From positions 2,379,501 through 2,443,500 of the forward strand of contig NZ_CP011797.1 in assembly GCF_002795845.1 (NCBI RefSeq): a stretch of DNA of 64,000 bases. Direction: 5' to 3'. The DNA comes from Reinekea forsetii (lineage in GTDB: Bacteria; Pseudomonadota; Gammaproteobacteria; Pseudomonadales; Natronospirillaceae). The notes under the pieces are model-generated. The model was given only the letters and a program-made list of their open reading frames with translations, was not told the origin of the DNA and made no database searches. Below, one piece after another: positions 30,397 to 37,574 of this stretch; the stretch's first letter is position 1, and the number at the start of each line of letters is the position of its first letter. The translations under genes were made by a program, and so were the position numbers.

Positions 30397-31275
30397 ATGA
30401 AGCAAATAACCGCCTATCCGCTGGAGCATCTCGCCGTACTCACCATCAGCGGTAAAGACACCGTGAAATTCCTTCAGGGCCAATGCACTCAAGACATCAA
30501 CCTGCTGATTCCTGAGCAGGCCAGCCCCGGCGCCTTCTGTAACGCCAAGGGTCGCGCCATCACCAATGTCTGGTTGATTCGCAGCAAGGCTGCCGAGCCG
30601 ATTATTCACCTCTGCTGTCATCGCAGCAGCGCCGTCCGCTTGGCAAAACATTTGAGCCAATACATCGCTTTTTTTCGCGGCACGCAGTTGACCGATAATT
30701 CTGACCGGTTTGAGGGCTTTGGACTGCTCGGTGAGTCTGGCGAGAACTGGCTCACAACTCTACCCGAGGAGGCCACGGGCCGCTTTCAGTGCCAAGCGCC
30801 AGACGGTCGTTGGTTGGTTTGGCTGGATAGCGATGCGCAGTTTTATCAGTCGGTCATGGACCATCTGTTGCCATTAATGGCCAGCGACAGCGGTGTTTGG
30901 CAGGCCGCTGATATCACCAGTCAAACGCTCTGGCTGACCGACGACCAGGCCGAAAAGTGGATTCCGCAGAATTTCAGCCTGGACAAACAGGGCGGTATTT
31001 CGTTCAAAAAAGGCTGTTATACGGGACAAGAAGTCATTGCCCGGCTACATTTTAAAGGGGCCAGCAAAAAAAGCCTCTGTGCCTTGCGCTGGTCCGGCCA
31101 AGTGCCATCGGCCGATGGCAAGATATACCAAGGCACTGTAGCCATCGGGGATATAGTACAGGCGGGCGCTACTGAAACGTCACAGTTAGCCTTAGCGATT
31201 CTCAAAATCGGACCCGATCACCCCACTCTTTATGCTGATAACAATCAGCAGGTTGTAGCAGAGCGACTAGACTGA
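30397..31275 (+). CDS. ygfZ: tRNA-modifying/iron-sulfur repair protein YgfZ
   Basis: Folate-binding GcvT-like protein needed for activity of some iron-sulfur enzymes such as MiaB. The 292-residue product contains the diagnostic KGCYTGQEVIARLHFKG motif near residue 210, with the essential cysteine, and a GcvT-like N-terminal fold (VKFLQGQCTQDINLL). ATG at 30397. It is divergent from sdhE-ygfX and followed 33 bases later by an HDOD gene on the same strand. Confidence 0.93.
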   Translation: MKQITAYPLEHLAVLTISGKDTVKFLQGQCTQDINLLIPEQASPGAFCNAKGRAITNVWLIRSKAAEPIIHLCCHRSSAVRLAKHLSQYIAFFRGTQLTDNSDRFEGFGLLGESGENWLTTLPEEATGRFQCQAPDGRWLVWLDSDAQFYQSVMDHLLPLMASDSGVWQAADITSQTLWLTDDQAEKWIPQNFSLDKQGGISFKKGCYTGQEVIARLHFKGASKKSLCALRWSGQVPSADGKIYQGTVAIGDIVQAGATETSQLALAILKIGPDHPTLYADNNQQVVAERLD

Positions 31276-31308
31276 GATTTAACAATCTTATGGAACCTAA
31301 TCGGCAGC

Positions 31309-32145
31309 ATGAGTTACTTAGTTGAAACGATAGCGAATGACATCTTGGCCGCCTTACAAAACGACCGGCTGACCCTGCCTAGCCTGCCGGAAGTGGCGTT
31401 AAAGGTTCGAGATGTCGCTGAATGCGACAATTCCACCATCCTAAACCTGACCGAAATCATCGCTCAAGATGCCGCCTTATCGGCGCGCATTATTCGCGTA
31501 GTCAATAGTCCGCTATTGCGGGCGCCACAGGAGGTCAATGATCTCACCGTCGCGGTCAGTCGACTGGGCATGCATTACACCTCAAATCTAGCGATCGGCC
31601 TGGCCATGGAGCAGATGTTTCAAGCCACCAGCGAGATGATTGAAAAGCGCCTGCGGGCCTTGTGGCAACTGACCGGACAAGTGTCCAACTGGGCGACCGT
31701 ATTGGCCACGCACTGCCATCTAGTGCCGCCCGATGAGGCCCTGCTAGCGGGCCTTGTCCATCGTTTGGGTGCGCTCCCCATCCTAGCCTATGCTGAAGCA
31801 CGCGATGATTTAATTCAGGACAATATCACCTTGGGCAAGGTCATCGATCGGCTGCACGGGCCCTTGGGCTCCGCCATCTTAGAAAAATGGTCGTTTCCGC
31901 AGAAGCTCGCCGACGTTCCCCGACTGTACCGCAAAATTAGTCGGGCCTCATCGGTGCCAGACCCCGCTGGGTTGATCACCCTGGCCAATCTAATCCACAA
32001 TCGGGACCGACACATTGGCTGGGGGCTCCAGAATTGGGAAGAATTATCACTGTTCAAAACCTTTAACCTGCCTACTGATAAAAAAGACCCACTCTATGCC
32101 CAGCTGGCAATCCGCGTGGCACAGAGCAGCTCAGCCTTTTTCTAG
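31309..32145 (+). CDS. HDOD domain protein
   Basis: A 278-residue cytosolic protein made almost wholly of an HDOD domain, an HD-like fold lacking the metal-binding residues and common in signalling proteins. Visible blocks are LPSLPEVALKVRDVAECDNSTILNLTEIIAQDAALSARIIRVVNSP-type helices at residues 22-68 and ALLAGLVHRLGALPIL near 145. The specific role is unknown. Relatives act in regulation of motility, biofilm or virulence. It probably shares a transcript with ygfZ. Its last 15 bases overlap the end of the ykgJ-like gene on the other strand. Confidence 0.85.
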   Translation: MSYLVETIANDILAALQNDRLTLPSLPEVALKVRDVAECDNSTILNLTEIIAQDAALSARIIRVVNSPLLRAPQEVNDLTVAVSRLGMHYTSNLAIGLAMEQMFQATSEMIEKRLRALWQLTGQVSNWATVLATHCHLVPPDEALLAGLVHRLGALPILAYAEARDDLIQDNITLGKVIDRLHGPLGSAILEKWSFPQKLADVPRLYRKISRASSVPDPAGLITLANLIHNRDRHIGWGLQNWEELSLFKTFNLPTDKKDPLYAQLAIRVAQSSSAFF

Positions 32146-32439
32146 GGCTAGCCATTCATTTGAACAGTGCGGCTGAGGTTGATTTTCCTCAGGTATCAGC
32201 CCTTCTAGGGTCAACATAATCTGCATCGCCTCTTGTTGGCTCGTGCCACAAAAAGCCACTTCTGGCCTAAAGTCCGCACAAACTTGGGGTCTGCGCGGGT
32301 CGCCAAATAGCTGGCATCCCAGGTGTCGATCCAGATGCACACAGGCTACACCCGCAGGCTTACCCTGTGGCATGCCATAAAATGGTTGCTTAATCGCCGG
32401 CGCAATACAGCAGGCGCCACACTTTTCTCGACATTCCAT
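32131..32439 (-). CDS. ykgJ: YkgJ-family cysteine cluster protein
   Basis: A small protein of ~102 residues, very close to E. coli YkgJ. It starts MECREKCGACCIAPAI and has PGKPAGVACVHLD-like and RPQVCADFRP segments, giving a CxxCxxCC plus later cysteines set likely to bind zinc or an iron-sulfur cluster. Function is unknown. I use the ATG at 32439 because AGGA lies six bases upstream, while the ATG at 32445 abuts it. Convergent with the HDOD gene. Confidence 0.88.
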   Translation of the reverse strand: MECREKCGACCIAPAIKQPFYGMPQGKPAGVACVHLDRHLGCQLFGDPRRPQVCADFRPEVAFCGTSQQEAMQIMLTLEGLIPEENQPQPHCSNEWLALEKG

Positions 32440-32695
32440 AACCATTCCTAACCTCAGTGTGTAATGTTAGCGCCTTACGCCCTATCCGCACTCGAGCAGT
32501 CGAGGTGATTTTATCCTCTGACGTAGCTGCGTTGTCGATCGGCGCTACTATAGCCAGTATCCGGTTGGGCTGCTAGGCCAGCATAGCTCGACGCTTAACC
32601 GTCAACCTCGGGGTGCATGGGTCGGCCAAATAGCAGATGGCTTTTAAAAATTTCGCTCGGTAAACTGCTGCGACTCTTCGCATACTGGTAGCACA

Positions 32696-33466
32696 ATGAT
32701 TTACAGCGAAACATTAGGCTCGGGCCCGGATCTAATCTTCCTTCATGGCCTATTCGGTGCCGGTGACAACTGGCGCAGTATTGGCCGGCAACTGAGTGAC
32801 CGGTATCGGGTACATCTGCTCGACCTGCCCAATCACGGGCGCTCGCCCTGGCTGGATGATCCGACCTTGGTCAATCTCGCCGCGGCGGTAAATGACTGGA
32901 TCGACCATCAAGGTATCGAACGCTACCGACTGCTTGGTCATTCACTGGGCGGTAAGGTCGCCATGCAATTGGCTCTCAACGAGCATGTTGGCGAGTTGAC
33001 GCGACTGATCGTAGTCGATATAGCGCCCAAGCCTTACCCACCGCACCATCAAGACATCTTTTTGGCGCTCAAGCGCGCCGACCTGGCTACCCTACCCGAT
33101 CGTAAAGCCGTAGAGGCCGATATCGCCGATCTGGTGACCGATGTTGGCGTGCGCCAGTTTTTGTTAAAAAGCCTTTATAAACAGGACGGCAAACTGGCCT
33201 GGCGCTTTAATCTCTCGGTCTTGGAGTCACGTTACGAGAGCATTGCGCAGGCACCAACCACGACTCAGCCCTTTGACGGCCCAACGCTCTTTATCAAAGG
33301 CATGAACAGCCACTATATAGCCGCCGAAGACCAAGAGTTGATCCGCTCGATGTTTCCCCAGTCGAGCGCCAAACTGATCGAGGGCGCCGGACATTGGCCC
33401 CATGCCGAAAAACCGCTGGTCTTCGGTAAATTATTGACTGACTTTTTAGCCAAGGAAAATATCTGA
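32696..33466 (+). CDS. ybfF: Alpha/beta hydrolase, YbfF-type esterase
   Basis: A 256-residue alpha/beta hydrolase close to E. coli YbfF, a thioesterase/esterase acting on short-chain acyl-CoA and related esters. It has LIFLHGLFGAGDNWRSIG (oxyanion region), the nucleophile elbow GHSLGGK with Ser83, and the catalytic histidine in EGAGHWPHAEKP. No signal peptide is visible, so it should be cytosolic. The stop codon shares one base with the ATG of a 32-codon DUF808-like fragment, suggesting a former two-gene unit. Confidence 0.9.
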   Translation: MIYSETLGSGPDLIFLHGLFGAGDNWRSIGRQLSDRYRVHLLDLPNHGRSPWLDDPTLVNLAAAVNDWIDHQGIERYRLLGHSLGGKVAMQLALNEHVGELTRLIVVDIAPKPYPPHHQDIFLALKRADLATLPDRKAVEADIADLVTDVGVRQFLLKSLYKQDGKLAWRFNLSVLESRYESIAQAPTTTQPFDGPTLFIKGMNSHYIAAEDQELIRSMFPQSSAKLIEGAGHWPHAEKPLVFGKLLTDFLAKENI

Positions 33467-33564
33467 TGGCCGGATCCAGCCTGTTTATGCTGCTTGATGT
33501 TATTGGCCTGATGACCAAGGTTGCTGCGCCTAAGTCCAGCGAAGTGACCAGTCGGCGCGCTTGA
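33466..33564 (+). pseudogene. Remnant of a DUF808 (YedI-like) gene
   Basis: A 32-codon frame begins MAGSSLFMLLDVIGLMTKV and continues AAPKSSEVTSRRA before a stop. DUF808 membrane proteins such as E. coli YedI (about 300 residues) begin MAG-LL-D-I--LDD---M-KVA-KKT. The opening residues and the MTKVAA block match, with a gap of about seven residues between them. Nothing of the remaining ~270 residues is present before the convergent kinase gene. I read it as a deletion remnant. A genuine micro-protein is less likely. Confidence 0.5.
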
Positions 33565-33591
33565 GACCGGCACAACAATCCCCATTCACAC

Positions 33592-35733
33592 CTAGGATTT
33601 AGGCTCGACGAGATCAATCGAACCGGCCTCAAAGCTCTGATGACGAGCGGCCGGTTTCAGTAGCGCACGAAAACCATTGCCTTGTGCCGATTGCACCTCA
33701 ATGGTCCAAAACAACTTCTGTGATAAGAGATTGTAGACTATATGCATACCCAAGCCGCTGCCGCCCTTGCCACGCGTAGTGGTGAAAAAGGGATCGAATA
33801 TCTGCTTTACAGTCGCTGCATTGGCGCCCTTACCGTTATCCTGAGTACTCAATTCAAATCCCGATCGGGTCTTCTTCAAACGCATCTCGATGGTACCGGC
33901 CAGCTCACCGTCATCGAAGCCATGGACTAAGGCATTCATAAACAGATTGGTCACCACCTGAGCAACCGCCCCAGGGTAGGTGTCGACCACAATGCCCGAC
34001 TCAAAGTCGGTTATGAGCTCAACCTGGGTGCCCTTCAACTGATGGCGCAAGCTAACCAAGACGCTGGTCAGGTAGTCACCCAAATCAAAGATTCGTTTTG
34101 CCTCGCCAGTTTGGTCAACCGACACCAACTTAAAGTTCGAAATAAGGTTGGCAGCCCGGCTTAAACTTTGAAAAATAATCTCGGCGTATTCGATCGCGTC
34201 GGTAAGGTAGGCGTCAAAGTTCGATCGGGTCATACTGTTGTTTGAAATTTGTGTCTGCAATGCATGGGTCGCCGTTAATAACGATGAGGCGGCTAACTTG
34301 CCGGTACCGATCGGCGTATTGATTTCGTGCGCTACGCCACTGACCAGACTGCCCAACGATGCCATGCGGGCGTTCATTTCATTGAGTTGACGATAATGCT
34401 CGCTAGTACGCACCAGCGCATCGGCGTGCAAAACCTCGGACAGCTGGACGCCGATAACCTCAATAAATTCGGCTGCATCCGGAGCACAGCTGGCCACCAT
34501 ATAGCCAAAGTGCTCGTCATCGAATTCCAGCGTACAGATTAAAGAGTAGTTGCCCGAACTAACGGGTTCTAAAAAGGACAGCGGGATCATCGGCTGAGCA
34601 TAGGGTGTGTTGGTGCCCTGCCCAGCCAAATTTATTTCGCTGAAAAACCGACTGCCATCTTCCGGATGGGTCAGCAAAAAAAGCGAAAGCTGATCAACTT
34701 CCAATTCCGCCAAGGGTGCCTTGGCGCTGACCATCACCTCTGCCAGTGGCACCTGCGCCTTTAACAGCCGCAACAGGTCGAGTTTGCGTGATTTATTATC
34801 CCGTTGATATATTAGCGCCCACTGCTCCGACAGGTTTTGATCGTGATTACTGACCGTAGGGGGCGAATTGTCGGTGGTTTCCCGAAAGACCGGCGCGCCT
34901 TTGACCACCCGGTCTACCAGCCGCTGACTAGGTTTGACCAGCAGTGCCAAGGCCTGCTCCCCAGCGAGCTTGCCCAAGGCTTTGGCTGGAAAGTGCACGG
35001 TGGTCAATCCCGGGAGCATGGCGGCGGCATATTCGAAATCATCGTAACCGGTCACCCAGCACTGTCCTGGGCATTCGATCCCGTGCGCCTTAAGACTGTC
35101 GAGCACACCCTTGGCGCTCAGATCGTTGCCGCACACTATGACATCGGCCCACGACCCGGCGGCGAGATAGGCGTCAATCAGGGTGCGCGCGGCAAAGGTG
35201 GTGAAATTACCGACCAGCACCTCAATGTCAGTGCTCGAACGACCGGACTCTTCGAAGGCGCGATACAAGGCGTGCTGACGAATCTGACTGTCGACATTGC
35301 CCACCGGCCCACTCAGATACAAAAACCGGGCGGTAGAGCGGCGTGCCACAATATCGACCATTAGCTCATACATGCCGTCGAAATTATCGACCAAGACATT
35401 GGCCACGTCGGGTACCGCGCTGCCGATATTTACGATTGGGATACCCTGATAGAGGGCGAGTATTTTTTCATAGCTGCCATTGCCCGACACATAACCTAAA
35501 CCGCCGCCATAACCGATCAACACCGACGGCTGCAGCGCTCGAAACTGATGATGGATCCAAAGACAGCGATCCAGTTGCGCCGCCGATTCCGGCAAATATT
35601 GCAGCGGCGCAAAGATGACCCTTATCGCTTGATCGGAAAATGCTTCGGCAATGCCGCTGCAGATGCGCTGCTCAATTGTATGAATAAAGGTTGGAACCAA
35701 TACCAAGGCTATTTTATCGGTCAAGGAAAACAC
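33592..35733 (-). CDS. Soluble histidine kinase with LacI-type ligand-binding domain
   Basis: A 713-residue protein without signal peptide or membrane segments. Residues 1 to ~285 form a LacI/periplasmic-binding-protein fold (ADVIVCGNDLSAKGVLDSLKAHGI, CWVTGYDDFEYAAAMLPGLTTV) but lack a helix-turn-helix. A GAF-like middle region follows (~310-455). The C-terminal kinase has H469 in SLVSGVAHEINTPIGTG, the N-box NLFMNALVHGF, DNGKGANAATVKQIFDPFF and GGSGLGMHIVYNL. It has no receiver domain and no response regulator next door. Starts are GTG at 35733 or TTG at 35724, which has GAGG eight bases upstream. It probably senses a cytoplasmic sugar, nucleoside or similar ligand, but ligand and target are unknown. 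Confidence 0.88.
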   Translation of the reverse strand: MFSLTDKIALVLVPTFIHTIEQRICSGIAEAFSDQAIRVIFAPLQYLPESAAQLDRCLWIHHQFRALQPSVLIGYGGGLGYVSGNGSYEKILALYQGIPIVNIGSAVPDVANVLVDNFDGMYELMVDIVARRSTARFLYLSGPVGNVDSQIRQHALYRAFEESGRSSTDIEVLVGNFTTFAARTLIDAYLAAGSWADVIVCGNDLSAKGVLDSLKAHGIECPGQCWVTGYDDFEYAAAMLPGLTTVHFPAKALGKLAGEQALALLVKPSQRLVDRVVKGAPVFRETTDNSPPTVSNHDQNLSEQWALIYQRDNKSRKLDLLRLLKAQVPLAEVMVSAKAPLAELEVDQLSLFLLTHPEDGSRFFSEINLAGQGTNTPYAQPMIPLSFLEPVSSGNYSLICTLEFDDEHFGYMVASCAPDAAEFIEVIGVQLSEVLHADALVRTSEHYRQLNEMNARMASLGSLVSGVAHEINTPIGTGKLAASSLLTATHALQTQISNNSMTRSNFDAYLTDAIEYAEIIFQSLSRAANLISNFKLVSVDQTGEAKRIFDLGDYLTSVLVSLRHQLKGTQVELITDFESGIVVDTYPGAVAQVVTNLFMNALVHGFDDGELAGTIEMRLKKTRSGFELSTQDNGKGANAATVKQIFDPFFTTTRGKGGSGLGMHIVYNLLSQKLFWTIEVQSAQGNGFRALLKPAARHQSFEAGSIDLVEPKS

Positions 35734-36084
35734 CTCATGGGTCGGGCTAAACTCTTGTCTTGATTGCTGACCGGCGCGGACCTAACACGCCGTTTAAAAA
35801 AACGGTGCTGATGAATTTCGCAGACAGCACCGATACTAATCTGAATACCCTAGACCATGATCGGCACAATGCGAGCATCGCCTGGCTTCTACCCTATAAA
35901 AATCGTCCTACGTTGCAGCAGACTTTGCCGCTTCTGAGGTGTGAGACTTTACTTGGGCGTTGGGGCCGACCAGACCTCGGTTGTTAATAACCCGGTAGCT
36001 TCCGCAACGGCTGGCGATGACCTGTTGTGCCCAAAGTACGGGCTGCGGGCTGAGATCATTAGCGTTCCGGGTTCGCTCCATCGG

Positions 36085-36099
36085 GCACCACTAAGGCCC
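36085..36099 (+). promoter_or_regulatory. NtrC-like enhancer site 1 of the nas operon
   Basis: GCACC-ACTAA-GGCCC compared with the NtrC consensus GCACC-N5-GGTGC: left half 5/5, right half 3/5. Its centre (36092) is about 139 bases upstream of the predicted sigma54 start at ~36231. Confidence 0.5.
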
Positions 36100-36115
36100 A
36101 ATACCACCCTATAAC

Positions 36116-36130
36116 GCCCATTAATAGTGC
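36116..36130 (+). promoter_or_regulatory. NtrC-like enhancer site 2 of the nas operon
   Basis: GCCCA-TTAAT-AGTGC compared with GCACC-N5-GGTGC: left 3/5, right 4/5. The centre (36123) is 31 bases from site 1 and about 108 bases upstream of the predicted start. The paired NtrC sites of E. coli glnA lie at about -140 and -108. Confidence 0.5.
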
Positions 36131-36204
36131 ATAAAACCGACCAGCTTAAACAAAACACAACGTCTGGGCGCCAGATACCCCCAGAGGAGCGACCTGAACA
36201 GAAC

Positions 36205-36220
36205 TGGCACGACCTTCGCT
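36205..36220 (+). promoter_or_regulatory. Sigma54 promoter of the nas operon
   Basis: TGGCAC-GACCT-TCGCT has the invariant GG and GC separated by ten bases and matches the TGGCAC-N5-TTGCW consensus except for one base (C for T in the -12 element). Transcription would start near 36231, giving a leader of about 113 bases before the first gene. Confidence 0.7.
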
Positions 36221-36232
36221 AAGTAATTTACT

Positions 36233-36330
36233 GCGCAACGTGGCCTTAGGTTTGGAGGCATGTTGCGCTTAGGTACGTTATTTTTGAATTGAGCATTGGC
36301 GCTCTTGGGTTTTCCCGAGGGCGTTTTTTT
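36233..36330 (+). promoter_or_regulatory. Attenuator leader of the nas operon (possible ANTAR/NasT target)
   Basis: The leader can form a hairpin with a 7-bp base GCGCAAC/GTTGCGC (36233-36239 with 36262-36268). It can form a small hairpin GAGC-ATTGGC-GCTC (36291-36304), or instead the terminator at 36299-36330, which uses the same bases 36299-36304. The small hairpin's six-base loop has A at position 1 and G at position 4, the feature recognised by ANTAR antiterminators such as NasR and NasT. A second matching loop (AACGTG at 36237-36242) has only a weak stem. Stabilising the small hairpin would prevent the terminator and let transcription enter the operon. Confidence 0.55.
36299..36330 (+). 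terminator. Intrinsic terminator in the nas leader
   Basis: GCGCTCTTGGG, loop TTTT and CCCGAGGGCGT form an 11-bp stem with G-U pairs, followed by seven T (36324-36330). No gene on this strand lies upstream, so it must act as a conditional (attenuating) terminator for the operon starting at 36344. Confidence 0.85.
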
Positions 36331-36343
36331 ATGGGTGTTATTT

Positions 36344-37564
36344 ATGTTTTCAGACCTGGCTAACAATCCTCCGGACGATACCTTGCTGATCATTGGTTTC
36401 GGCATGGCCACGGCGCGCCTGCTAAATCGCTTGGCCGATTTGGGCTACCCGGGTCCGATTTGCGTGGTCAGTCGCGAAAAAAATGTCGGCTACAATCGCA
36501 TTCAACTAACGCCTTGGTTGGCAAACCCGGAGGCCGATATTGACCTCAATCTGGTCAATGCAACAGTGCTGGCGCGGTTAAACATTCGCATCCTAGCCCA
36601 AACCGATGTGGTCTCCTTCAGCGCCGATTTACATCGGGTTCGGTTGAGTGATGGCAGCGAAATGCCATTCGCTCGCGCCGTAATAGCCACCGGATCTCAG
36701 CCTGTTCTACCGGAGTGCGACTTTAGGTCGCAACCGGCCATCCGCGCATTTCGTACCCTGGAGGATGGCTATTTCCTCAGGGCGCTGCCTGAGCAATCCC
36801 ATGTTGCGGTATTGGGCGGTGGCTTGCTCGGCCTAGAAGCAGCTTGGGGGCTTCGTCAACTCGGTCACCGGGTAACCCTGATCCACCGCAATAACCATTT
36901 ATTGAACCGTCAGCTCAGTGCGCCCTTGGCCGCGCTCTTGGCCAACAGCTTTGTTAAGGCCGGCATCACGTTGCGTCTGAAGCGCCAAATTCGCGCCATC
37001 GACAGCGACCCACGCTTGGCCAGCATCACCCTTGATAACGCTGAAGCCCTACCAGTCCATTGCCTGATCGCCGCGGCGGGCATCCGTCCCAATATCGACT
37101 TGGCTCAGCGCGCCGGGTTGGCCACAGGGCAAGGCATCCAGGTTAATGAGGCTCTGCAAACCTCTGCTGGCCATATTTTCGCGCTCGGTGAGTGCACCGA
37201 ATTTGCCGCTCAAACCTTCGGACTGGTGGCCCCAGTCTATGCCCAGGCCGAAGTATTGGCGCAGCGCCTGATGGGCGGGGCATCCGAGTTCGCGTTAACC
37301 CAGACCGATACCCGATTAAAGATTTCCGGCTTAGATGTTTTCTCAACCGGGCAGATCAATCACCCCAAAGCACAGGTACTCAGCCTGGTCGATCAGTACC
37401 AACAACGCGGCCGTACGCTGCATTTTCTCAACCATCGACTCATTGGTGCAGAGCTGTTGGGTGACCTCAGCCTGGCCAATTATTGTCAGGATTTAATTCA
37501 AACCAAACACCCCATCAGCGACCCCCGAGATGTGATCTTGGGTCGCTTGCAGAACGCTGCCTGA
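36344..37564 (+). CDS. FAD/NAD(P)-dependent oxidoreductase, assimilatory nitrate reductase electron-transfer subunit
   Basis: A 406-residue pyridine nucleotide-disulfide oxidoreductase-like protein: FAD motif TLLIIGFGMATARLL, NAD motif VAVLGGGLLGLEAAWGLRQLG and FAD-pyrophosphate segment AGHIFALGECTEF. It resembles the N-terminal part of NirB and rubredoxin reductases. At the head of a nirB-nirD-nasA operon it most likely passes electrons from NAD(P)H to the NasA nitrate reductase, like NasB/NasC. ATG at 36344 follows GGGTG. An in-frame TTG at 36296 lies inside the terminator stem and cannot be the start. Confidence 0.82.
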   Translation: MFSDLANNPPDDTLLIIGFGMATARLLNRLADLGYPGPICVVSREKNVGYNRIQLTPWLANPEADIDLNLVNATVLARLNIRILAQTDVVSFSADLHRVRLSDGSEMPFARAVIATGSQPVLPECDFRSQPAIRAFRTLEDGYFLRALPEQSHVAVLGGGLLGLEAAWGLRQLGHRVTLIHRNNHLLNRQLSAPLAALLANSFVKAGITLRLKRQIRAIDSDPRLASITLDNAEALPVHCLIAAAGIRPNIDLAQRAGLATGQGIQVNEALQTSAGHIFALGECTEFAAQTFGLVAPVYAQAEVLAQRLMGGASEFALTQTDTRLKISGLDVFSTGQINHPKAQVLSLVDQYQQRGRTLHFLNHRLIGAELLGDLSLANYCQDLIQTKHPISDPRDVILGRLQNAA

Positions 37565-37574
37565 GGATAAAACA

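Larger units (their letters stand above)
35734..36343. other. Control region between the kinase gene and the nas operon
   Basis: No convincing gene occurs in these 610 bases. The frames present have no family resemblance. From left to right it holds a small inverted repeat CCGTTT-AAAA-AAACGG at 35790-35805 upstream of the kinase gene, two NtrC-like palindromes, a sigma54-type promoter, and a structured leader ending in an intrinsic terminator just before the first nas gene. These are listed separately. Confidence 0.7.

Noticed and set aside
35760-35987. 75-codon plus-strand open frame in the nas control region
   Set aside because: No ribosome binding site, no family resemblance, and compositionally unlike neighbouring genes. 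The region is better explained as regulatory.
36237-36242. AACGTG as the second (P1) ANTAR hexaloop
   Set aside because: The loop fits A1/G4, but the flanking stem is only two good pairs and it would break the stronger 7-bp hairpin, so I do not claim a full two-hairpin ANTAR motif.
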